64,000 bases of DNA from CAXXOK01 sp964640955. GTDB taxonomy: Bacteria > Bacillota > Clostridia > Christensenellales > Aristaeellaceae. Both the position numbers and the translations under genes were made by a program. Positions 1 to 8,375 of this stretch are shown here, piece after piece (position 1 is the first letter of the stretch; every line of letters begins with the position of its first letter). Under the pieces are notes generated by a model. It was not told where the DNA came from. It searched no databases and worked only from the letters and a program-made list of their open reading frames with translations. The stretch is taken from positions 1 through 64,000 of the forward strand of contig CAZXJI010000005.1 of assembly GCA_964640955.1 (NCBI GenBank). The letters are read 5' to 3'.

Positions 1-7
1 ATCGGTA

Positions 8-1810
8 ATGAAACACTCTCGGAAACTGCTCAGCCTGCTGTTGGCCCTGACGTTGGCCTGCAGCCTGACCCTCGTCTCCGCCTCCGCGGAAACCGTCGAA
101 CTGCCGCGCAACGAAACGCTGTATTTCGCCGGCCAGCAGTGGGGCTCCATCAACGGCTGGAACCCGTTGAGCGACGACATGAACAACGCCATGGCCGTTA
201 CCCAGTCGGCCGGCGGCTCCCGCACGATCATGTTCGAGACGCTGTACATGTATAACATGCTGGACGGATCGCTGACCCCGCTGATCGCGGACGGCGATTA
301 CGTATGGAACGATGCTCACACCGAGATTACCGTGAAAATCAAGCCCGCCGCCAAGTGGAGCGACGGCACGCCCATCACCGCCGAGGACGTGGCGTATACG
401 TTCGAAACCAACGTCAAGCTCGGAAACGCCAAGGGCAACGGCTACAAGCCCTACGTGGACAGCGTGACCGCCGTGGACGACCAGACCGTGCTCATCAAGG
501 CGAAGCTGACCGACGAAGGCACGGCCGTCAACCCCCTGCAGCTGGTGTGCTTCGTCGAGGAGTGCTACGTGGTGCAGAAGGCCTGGATACAGACCCTGGA
601 AGCCCGCTGCGACGGCGACGCGGCCGCCATGAAGAAGGACGCGGCCGAGGACGTCGTATGGTCGGGCCCCTACACCAAGTACTACGCCGACGACCAGAAG
701 GTCGTGCTCGTGCGCGACGACAACTACTGGGGCCAGGACGCCTCCATGTGGGGCAAGCTGCCCGTGCCCAAGTACATCGCCCACGTCATTTACGCCGATA
801 ACCCCGCGGGCGAGACGGCGCTGAAGGCCGGCGAAGTGGACGTATGCCAGCAGTTCATCGCCAACATTCAGGACCTGTGGCTGAAGGACGGCCTGCCCAT
901 CAGCACCTATCTGGACGAGGCGCCCTGGGGCATCTGCGTCAACATGCCCACCGCCTGGTACAACCTGGATATCCCCGTGCTGCAGAACAGCGCCGTGCGC
1001 AAGGCCATCGCCATGGCCGTGGATTACGACGCCATCAACCAGAACGCCATGACCGGCCAGAGCCCGACCTTCACCGAAGTGCCGCGCTCCTGCATGAACC
1101 CCACCGCCGGCGAGCAGGCAACCTTCGACCATGACGCGGTCGCCGACCTCCAGTGGGCGGGCAACGACATCGAAGGCGCCAAGGCGCTCTTGGACGAGGC
1201 CGGCATCGTGGATACCGACGGCGACGGCTGGCGCGAGTTCGACGGCCAGAAGATTTCGCTGAACTCCTGCTGCCCCAACGGCTGGACGGACTGGATGGCG
1301 GCCATGGAAATCGTCGCCGCCGCCGGCCAGAAGATCGGCATTGAAATCACCACCGAGTTCCCCGAATGGTCCGTGTATCAGACGGTCGTGACCGCCGCCA
1401 CCCAGACGGATTACGACATCTTCATGATGTGGACGGATTCCGCCACGCCCGCCCAGCCCTGGGGCCGCATCCGCATGCTCATGAGCAGCGAGTTCAACGG
1501 CGTCGAAGGCAACTGGAGCGGCAACTGGGGCCACTACAGCAACGCCCGCATCGACGAGATCATCAAGGAGATCCCCGTCACCACCGACGAGACCGCCCTC
1601 AAGGGCCTTTACACCGAGGCGGTTGAGCTCTACCTGACCGACGTGCCCAGCTTCTCCCTCATGTACCGCCCGGACAAGTTCCACGCGGTCAACGAGTCCG
1701 TATGGACCAACTTCCCCGATTCGACCGACGGGCGCAACATTCCGCCTTCGGATTGCACCGACGGCTACGGTATTGCCGCGCTTTACGACCTGGAACTGGT
1801 CAACCCGTAA
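8..1810 (+). CDS. ABC transporter substrate-binding protein, family 5 (Opp/Dpp type)
   Basis: This is the extracytoplasmic solute receptor of the importer encoded just downstream, delivering oligosaccharides or peptides to the two permeases. The 600-residue length and the SBP_bac_5 layout support the family: an early NGWNPL segment, the KWSDGTPITAEDVAYTFE motif near residue 120 and a late DVPSFSLMYRP segment. A signal peptide spans residues 1 to about 28 and ends ASA-E, which looks like signal peptidase I rather than a lipobox. Its neighbours are two permeases, two ATPases and then beta-glycosidases. This favours beta-linked oligosaccharides over peptides, as in some family 5 sugar-binding proteins, but the ligand is an inference. 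The first seven bases of the window hide any upstream signal. Confidence 0.9.
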   Translation: MKHSRKLLSLLLALTLACSLTLVSASAETVELPRNETLYFAGQQWGSINGWNPLSDDMNNAMAVTQSAGGSRTIMFETLYMYNMLDGSLTPLIADGDYVWNDAHTEITVKIKPAAKWSDGTPITAEDVAYTFETNVKLGNAKGNGYKPYVDSVTAVDDQTVLIKAKLTDEGTAVNPLQLVCFVEECYVVQKAWIQTLEARCDGDAAAMKKDAAEDVVWSGPYTKYYADDQKVVLVRDDNYWGQDASMWGKLPVPKYIAHVIYADNPAGETALKAGEVDVCQQFIANIQDLWLKDGLPISTYLDEAPWGICVNMPTAWYNLDIPVLQNSAVRKAIAMAVDYDAINQNAMTGQSPTFTEVPRSCMNPTAGEQATFDHDAVADLQWAGNDIEGAKALLDEAGIVDTDGDGWREFDGQKISLNSCCPNGWTDWMAAMEIVAAAGQKIGIEITTEFPEWSVYQTVVTAATQTDYDIFMMWTDSATPAQPWGRIRMLMSSEFNGVEGNWSGNWGHYSNARIDEIIKEIPVTTDETALKGLYTEAVELYLTDVPSFSLMYRPDKFHAVNESVWTNFPDSTDGRNIPPSDCTDGYGIAALYDLELVNP

Positions 1811-1826
1811 ACGGTCATTCTATCAC

Positions 1827-1868
1827 GAGGCGGCTGCGACCCGTTCAATGGCGAGGCGCAGCCGCCTC
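1827..1868 (+). other. Intercistronic hairpin between binding-protein and permease genes
   Basis: A 12-bp perfect stem (GAGGCGGCTGCG at 1827-1838 with its complement at 1857-1868) encloses an 18-nt loop. No U-tract follows, so it more likely protects the upstream mRNA or attenuates transcription than ends it. The same arrangement recurs at the other sugar importers of the window. Confidence 0.6.
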
Positions 1869-1890
1869 CCGATTATGGGGGGTGGGGACC

Positions 1891-2895
<1,005 letters not shown>

Positions 2896-2906
2896 GGGGC
2901 GATGGC

Positions 2907-4157
2907 ATGAGAAATACGATCCGGCAGGTTTTCCATTCGCCCAAGTTCGTGGTCGGCTTCGCCATATTCGCGGCCATTCTGCTGACCATGCTGATCTACC
3001 CGCTCATCAACCCCGGCAATCCGCTGGAGATGATCGGACTGGGGACGTTCGCGGAGCCCGGCACCTACGTATCGCTGTATGACTCGGTGACCACCGAAAC
3101 CAGCACCTTCAAGCTCGCCGACGCCGACGACAAACGGCTTGCGCAGTTGCTGAGCGACGAGGATCGGGTGAAGATGCTCAACTGGTTCACCGCCGTGGGC
3201 GTGGACATCAGCAACCTGGACATCACCGACACGGACGCGCTGCTGGCGTTATGGAAGGAGAACTACGATCCCTCCGTCAAGCCGCAGGGCATGACCAAGG
3301 CGCTTCGCAACTACTACGTGCGCCTGAACAACAATATCAACAGCGCCGCGAAGTCCGACACCCTCACCGTGACCGAGACCGACGAGGAGACGGGCGAAAC
3401 GTCGGAAAAGGCGGAGATCAACAAAAACGATTACGTCAACGTCGGCGACGTCGCCAACGTCAAAACCCTGCCGCTGGGCACCGACAACTTCGGCCGCGAC
3501 ACCCTCAAGGAGCTGGTGTCCGCCTGCGGCACCTCCATCCGCATCGGGCTGATCGCCGGTGCCGTGGCCACGTTCATCGGCCTCCTGCTGGGGCTGCTGG
3601 CCGGGTATCTGGGCGGCGTTACGGACGACATCGTGATGTTCTTCACCAACATTTTCACCGTCATTCCCTCGTTCGTGCTGCTGATCCTCATCAACTACTC
3701 CATCAACCAGGATCAGCGCGGTGCCACGACGGTCGCCCTGGTGATCGGGCTTACGAGCTGGGTATGGACGACCCGTTCGGTGCGTTCGCAGGTCATCAGC
3801 CTGCGCAACCGCGACCACGTGAACCTGAGCCGCCTCTCCGGCCACTCGCTTTTCCGCATCATCCTCACGGACATCCTGCCCTACATCGCCTCCTACGTCG
3901 TCATGGCGTTCATTCTTCAGGTCAGCTCCGGCATTCTGGCGGAGGCGCAGCTGTCGCTTCTGGGCCTGGGCCCCAAAACCACCGAAGTGCCGACCCTGGG
4001 GCTTATGATGAACTGGGCCATGCTGTATTCCGCGCACCTCAACGGCTCCTGGTGGGCGTACTTCCCGGTCATACTGGTCATCGCGTTCATCTCGTTCTCC
4101 CTGAACCTGATGAACACGGGCCTGGACCAGGTGTTCAATCCCACCCTGAGAGATTAG
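2907..4157 (+). CDS. ABC transporter permease, DppC/OppC type, with large extracytoplasmic insertion
   Basis: This is the second membrane subunit of the importer, 416 residues. One membrane segment lies at about residues 15-32. The family hallmark LGTDNFGRD sits at residues 190-198 and is followed by the transport core. In ordinary OppC/DppC proteins of about 300 residues that motif comes roughly 120 residues earlier. The segment from about 48 to 188 is therefore an insertion, rich in charged residues and threonine and predicted to lie outside the membrane. The start at 2907 follows a TAGGGGG purine tract, 11 nt after the previous stop. The insertion may contact the binding protein or substrate, but this is inference. 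Confidence 0.9.
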   Translation: MRNTIRQVFHSPKFVVGFAIFAAILLTMLIYPLINPGNPLEMIGLGTFAEPGTYVSLYDSVTTETSTFKLADADDKRLAQLLSDEDRVKMLNWFTAVGVDISNLDITDTDALLALWKENYDPSVKPQGMTKALRNYYVRLNNNINSAAKSDTLTVTETDEETGETSEKAEINKNDYVNVGDVANVKTLPLGTDNFGRDTLKELVSACGTSIRIGLIAGAVATFIGLLLGLLAGYLGGVTDDIVMFFTNIFTVIPSFVLLILINYSINQDQRGATTVALVIGLTSWVWTTRSVRSQVISLRNRDHVNLSRLSGHSLFRIILTDILPYIASYVVMAFILQVSSGILAEAQLSLLGLGPKTTEVPTLGLMMNWAMLYSAHLNGSWWAYFPVILVIAFISFSLNLMNTGLDQVFNPTLRD

Positions 4158-4167
4158 GAGGTCGAAC

Positions 4168-5181
4168 ATGAGCAAAGCAATGCTGGAAGTCCGTGGGCTG
4201 ACCACCAAATACGTCACCCGCTTCCGCGAGGACGTATACGCCGTGGACCACGTTTCCCTCTCCATTGAGGAGGGCAAGTCGCTGGGCATCGCGGGGGAGA
4301 GCGGCTGCGGCAAATCCACCCTCGCGCTGAGCCTGATGGGCTACTACTTCCCGCCGCTCCACTACATCAGCGGCGACATCGTCATCGACGGCAAGAACAT
4401 CTCCGGCATGGACCCCGATACCGTGCGCCGGACGGTATTGGGCACCGAGATCGCCTACATCCCGCAGGCCGCCATGAACGCCCTGAACCCCACGCGCAAG
4501 ATTCGCAAATTCATCGAGGACGTGATTCGCGCGCACGACCCGCACGCCGACGCCAAGGAGATTTTCGCCATGGCGGAGGAGCGCTTCGCCCGGCTGGGCC
4601 TGCCGCCGAGCGTGCTGAACCGTTACCCGGTGGAACTGTCCGGCGGCATGAAACAGCGCACGGTCATCGCGATCTCCACCATCCTCAAGCCCAAGGTGCT
4701 CATCGCGGACGAGCCGTCCAGCGCGCTGGACGTGACCAGCCAGAAGATGGTCATCAAGATGCTGCGCAACCTGATGGAACTGGGCTACATCCGCGCCATG
4801 CTGTTCATTACGCACGAACTGCCGCTGTTGTATAATGTGACGGACGACATTATGGTCATGTACGCCGGGCAGATCGTGGAACGGGGGAGCGCCAGGCAGA
4901 TGGTGTTCGATCCCGTCCACCCCTATTCGCGCGGGCTGATGCACTCCATTCTCGTGCCGGAGGAGGGGACGCGCGGCCGGAAGCTGACGGCCATCCCCGG
5001 CACGCCCCCCAACCTCAAAAAACCGCCGCAGGGGTGCCGCTTCGCGGAGCGCTGCCCGTACGTGGTGCCGCAATGCCGCTACAACGCCCTGCCGATGATC
5101 GAGTTCGACGGCGGGCGGGCGTACCGCTGCGGGCACTCCGTATCGCACTTACGGGAGGTGTACGAGCATGAAGCCCAATGA
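4168..5181 (+). CDS. ABC transporter ATP-binding protein, OppD/DppD type
   Basis: This is one of two nucleotide-binding subunits powering the importer. Walker A is GESGCGKST at residues 43-51, the signature is LSGGMKQ at 157-163 and Walker B is VLIADEP at 177-183. The C-terminal oligopeptide/dipeptide extension (about residues 260-330) contains the clustered cysteines of the CRFAERCPYVVPQC segment plus a later cysteine, the usual OppD/DppD pattern. It starts 10 nt after the permease stop behind an AGGAGG site. Its stop overlaps the next ATPase start by 14 nt, so the two are probably translationally coupled. Confidence 0.93.
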   Translation: MSKAMLEVRGLTTKYVTRFREDVYAVDHVSLSIEEGKSLGIAGESGCGKSTLALSLMGYYFPPLHYISGDIVIDGKNISGMDPDTVRRTVLGTEIAYIPQAAMNALNPTRKIRKFIEDVIRAHDPHADAKEIFAMAEERFARLGLPPSVLNRYPVELSGGMKQRTVIAISTILKPKVLIADEPSSALDVTSQKMVIKMLRNLMELGYIRAMLFITHELPLLYNVTDDIMVMYAGQIVERGSARQMVFDPVHPYSRGLMHSILVPEEGTRGRKLTAIPGTPPNLKKPPQGCRFAERCPYVVPQCRYNALPMIEFDGGRAYRCGHSVSHLREVYEHEAQ

Positions 5182-5998
5182 GAATCGGGCGGAAACGGCC
5201 CCGTGCCTGAGCGGGCGGGGCGTGACCAAGGTATTCGGCGCGGGCGAGAACCGCACGGTGGCGGTCGACCATGTGGACTTCGACTTTCACGAGGGCGAGC
5301 TGGTGTCCATCGTGGGGGAAAGCGGCAGTGGAAAAACCACGCTTTCCAAAATGCTTCTGGGGCTGCTGAGCGTGACCGAAGGGGAGATCAGCTACCTGGG
5401 CAAGCCGCGGGACATCGGAAACCAGCGCAAGAAACGCGCGTACTGGAAAAACATTCAGGCAATCTTCCAGGACCCCTTCAGCTCCTTCAACGTTTTCAAC
5501 AAGATCGACACGGTGCTGTTGGACTGCATCCGCATGAGCGGCGGCAGGCACCTGCCCAAAGAGAAAAAGATCGAAATGATGACGGAGGCCTGCAGCTTCG
5601 TCAACCTCAAGTTTGCAGAGCTGACCAACAAATATCCTTTCGAGCTTTCCGGCGGGCAGATGCAGCGGCTGATGATCGCCCGGGTGTTTCTGCTCAAACC
5701 CAAAATACTGCTGGCGGACGAGCCCACCAGCATGATCGACGCCTGCTCGCGCGCGACGATCCTGGATATGCTCCTGCAGCTCCGGGACGAGATCGGCATG
5801 ACGATCATCTTCATTACGCATGACATCGGGCTATCGTACTACATCTCGGACAGCGTTTACATTATGGAACACGGAAGGTTCGTGGAGCACGGCACCGCCG
5901 ACGAGGTGATCCTTTCCCCCAAGTCGGAGTACACCAAGCGCCTCATCAGCGACGTGCCCAAGATCTACGAGCCGTGGGACCTGAGCACCGTGTCCTGA
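5168..5998 (+). CDS. ABC transporter ATP-binding protein, OppF/DppF type, short form
   Basis: This is the second nucleotide-binding subunit, 276 residues. Walker A is GESGSGKT at residues 50-57, the signature is LSGGQMQ at 160-166 and Walker B is ILLADEP at 180-186. Unlike its partner it ends soon after the H-loop region and lacks the cysteine-bearing C-terminal oligopeptide extension, so the pair is asymmetric. The start at 5168 lies inside the end of the upstream ATPase gene. It precedes the GH3 gene by 21 nt and is most likely in the same transcript. Confidence 0.9.
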   Translation: MKPNENRAETAPCLSGRGVTKVFGAGENRTVAVDHVDFDFHEGELVSIVGESGSGKTTLSKMLLGLLSVTEGEISYLGKPRDIGNQRKKRAYWKNIQAIFQDPFSSFNVFNKIDTVLLDCIRMSGGRHLPKEKKIEMMTEACSFVNLKFAELTNKYPFELSGGQMQRLMIARVFLLKPKILLADEPTSMIDACSRATILDMLLQLRDEIGMTIIFITHDIGLSYYISDSVYIMEHGRFVEHGTADEVILSPKSEYTKRLISDVPKIYEPWDLSTVS

Positions 5999-6019
5999 TT
6001 AAGCAAAGGAGAACGAACT

Positions 6020-8290
6020 ATGGATGTCAAACAGGTGGTATCCCAAATGACGCTGGAAGAAAAGGCGGGGCTGCTGTCGGGGGCGGACTTCTGGCACACC
6101 AAGGCGGTCGAACGCCTGGGGGTTGAGCGCTGCATGGTCAGCGACGGCCCGCACGGCCTGCGCAAGCAGGACCAGAGCGTGGATCACCTGGGCGTGAACG
6201 AAGCCATCAAGGCCGTCTGCTTCCCGGCCGGGTGCGCCACCGCCGCTTCCTTCGACCGCGACCTGCTGCGCACCGTCGGCGAAGCCGTCGGCGACGCCTG
6301 CCAGCACGAGAAGCTTTCCGTGGTGCTGGGCCCCGCGGTGAACATCAAGCGTTCGCCGCTTTGCGGCCGCAACTTCGAGTACTACAGCGAGGACCCCTAC
6401 CTGGCGGGCGAGACGGCGGTCGGGTTTATCCGGGGCGTACAGAGCCGCAACGTCGGCACCAGCGTCAAGCACTTCGCCTGCAACAGCCAGGAGCACCGCC
6501 GCATGTCCAGCAACAGCGTCGTGGACGAACGTACGCTGCGTGAAATCTACCTGCCCGCCTTTGAAGCGGCGGTCAAGCACGCCGACGTGTGGACGGTCAT
6601 GTGCAGCTACAACCGCTTAAACGGCACCTATGCCTGCGAAAACCGCTGGCTGCTGACCGACCTGCTCCGTAGGGAATGGGGCTTTGGCGGCTATGTGATG
6701 AGCGACTGGGGCGCCGTGGACGACCGCGTGGATTCCGTCAAGGCGGGGCTGGACCTGGAAATGCCCGCTTCCGCGGGCCAAAACGACCGGCTCGTGGTGA
6801 AGGCCGTTCAGGAAGGCCGCCTGTCCGAGGAACTGGTCGACCTGTGCTGCGAGCGGATACTGACCGTCAACGAGCGCTACCTGCAAAACGCCAGACCCGA
6901 CACCCCCTGGGACAAGGAAGCCCAGCACGCGCTGGCGCGCAGGCTGGCGGCGGAATGCATGGTGCTTTTGAAGAACGAAGGCGGCCTGCTGCCGCTGAAC
7001 ACGGAGCGCAGGATCGCCGTGATCGGCAAGTTTGCCAAGCTTCCGCGCTTCCAGGGCGGCGGCAGCTCCCACATCAACGTGACCCGGTTCACCGGGGCGT
7101 GGGAGATCATGGAGAAGTGGCCGCACACGACCTACGCCGACGGATACGACATCGACGACGACGAGGCGAACGAGGAGCTGCTCGCCCAGGCCGAGGCCGC
7201 CGCGCGCGCCGCGGAGGTGGCGGTGGTGTTCGCGGGCCTGCCCGACCGCTACGAAAGCGAGGGATACGACCGCACGCACCTGCGCATGCCCCACGCGCAG
7301 GAGGAGCTCATCCGCCGCGTGGCGGCCGCCAACCCCAACACCGTCGTGGTGCTGCACAACGGCGCGCCCGTGGAAATGCCCTGGATCGGCCACGTGCCCG
7401 CGGTGCTGGAAGCCTATCTGGGCGGGCAGGCCGTGGGCGGCGCGACGGCGGACGTGCTGACCGGCGCGGTCAACCCCTGCGGGCGCCTGCCGGAAACCTT
7501 CCCCCTCCATTTGGAGGACAACCCCTCCTTCCCCTGGTACGGCGGGGAAACGGACACCGTGGAATACCGCGAGGGCGTGTTCGTAGGCTACCGCTGGTAC
7601 GACAAAAAGAACCTGCCGGTGCTGTTCCCCTTCGGCTACGGCCTGAGCTACACCGAGTTTGCCTACCAGAACCTGCGCCTGAGCGCGGAAAGCATCCGGG
7701 ATACGGAAACGGTTACGGTCGAGGTGGACGTAACCAACACGGGCGATAAGGCGGGCAAGGAGGTCGTGCAGCTGTACGTGGCCGACCGCGAAAGCACCGT
7801 GATCCGCCCCGTGCGGGAGCTCAAGGGCTTCGAAAAGGTCGCCCTCGCCCCCGGCGAAACGAAGACCGTCCGCTTCGCGCTGGACAAGCGCGCCTTCGCC
7901 TACTGGAACACGCCGATTCACGACTGGCATGTGGAGAGCGGCGCTTTCGGCATCCAGATCGGGCGCTCCAGCCGGGACATCGTGCTGGAGAAGGACGTTA
8001 CGGTGGTTTCCACCGTCGCCCTGCCCCGCCGCGTGACGCTCAACTCCATTTTTACGGATCTGATGGCCGACCCCGAATCGGAAAAGCTGCTCCGCCCCCT
8101 GATCGACAGCGCGATGGGCATTTTCCGCGGCGAGGGGGACGAATCCTCGCAGGAGGAGGCCGTGACCCCGGAGATGGAGCAGGCGATGCTGGGCTACATG
8201 CCCCTGCGCGCGCTGCTGAGCTTCGCCGACGGCAAGGTGACCTACGAGCAGCTCAACGAGACGATCGACCAATTGAACGGGAACCGCTGA
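6020..8290 (+). CDS. Glycoside hydrolase family 3, beta-glucosidase-like
   Basis: A retaining exo-beta-glycosidase that releases terminal sugars, most often glucose, from imported oligosaccharides. The 756 residues follow the GH3 order: an N-terminal barrel containing KHFACNSQEHRR; the nucleophile region VMSDWGAVDD with the predicted nucleophile Asp229; a C-terminal GH3 domain from about residue 300; and a fibronectin type III-like domain at about 560-650. A short helical tail follows. There is no signal peptide, so it acts in the cytoplasm. The start follows AAAGGAGAACGAACT, 21 nt after the ATPase genes, which places it in the importer operon. GH3 also contains xylosidases and glucosaminidases, so the exact specificity is unproven. 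Confidence 0.9.
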   Translation: MDVKQVVSQMTLEEKAGLLSGADFWHTKAVERLGVERCMVSDGPHGLRKQDQSVDHLGVNEAIKAVCFPAGCATAASFDRDLLRTVGEAVGDACQHEKLSVVLGPAVNIKRSPLCGRNFEYYSEDPYLAGETAVGFIRGVQSRNVGTSVKHFACNSQEHRRMSSNSVVDERTLREIYLPAFEAAVKHADVWTVMCSYNRLNGTYACENRWLLTDLLRREWGFGGYVMSDWGAVDDRVDSVKAGLDLEMPASAGQNDRLVVKAVQEGRLSEELVDLCCERILTVNERYLQNARPDTPWDKEAQHALARRLAAECMVLLKNEGGLLPLNTERRIAVIGKFAKLPRFQGGGSSHINVTRFTGAWEIMEKWPHTTYADGYDIDDDEANEELLAQAEAAARAAEVAVVFAGLPDRYESEGYDRTHLRMPHAQEELIRRVAAANPNTVVVLHNGAPVEMPWIGHVPAVLEAYLGGQAVGGATADVLTGAVNPCGRLPETFPLHLEDNPSFPWYGGETDTVEYREGVFVGYRWYDKKNLPVLFPFGYGLSYTEFAYQNLRLSAESIRDTETVTVEVDVTNTGDKAGKEVVQLYVADRESTVIRPVRELKGFEKVALAPGETKTVRFALDKRAFAYWNTPIHDWHVESGAFGIQIGRSSRDIVLEKDVTVVSTVALPRRVTLNSIFTDLMADPESEKLLRPLIDSAMGIFRGEGDESSQEEAVTPEMEQAMLGYMPLRALLSFADGKVTYEQLNETIDQLNGNR

Positions 8291-8325
8291 CCGCGCGCGG
8301 TCCGCGATTCTGCGCAAAACAAATC

Positions 8326-8355
8326 GTTCGCGCTCCCCGCAAGGGGAGCGCGAAC
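8326..8355 (+). other. 13-bp hairpin with GCAA tetraloop between GH3 and GH2 genes
   Basis: GTTCGCGCTCCCC (8326-8338) pairs perfectly with 8343-8355 around a GCAA loop, a GNRA-type tetraloop. The ribosome binding site of the GH2 gene follows within about 20 nt and there is no U-tract. It therefore looks like an mRNA processing or stability element, or a modulator of GH2 translation. Confidence 0.6.
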
Positions 8356-8375
8356 ACGCAAGAGGATAACGCAGC

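Noticed and set aside
44..70. Possible lipobox (TLAC) in the first binding protein
   Set aside because: The -3 residue is Thr, the cysteine is followed by a further hydrophobic stretch, and an ASA-E signal peptidase I site follows at the normal position.
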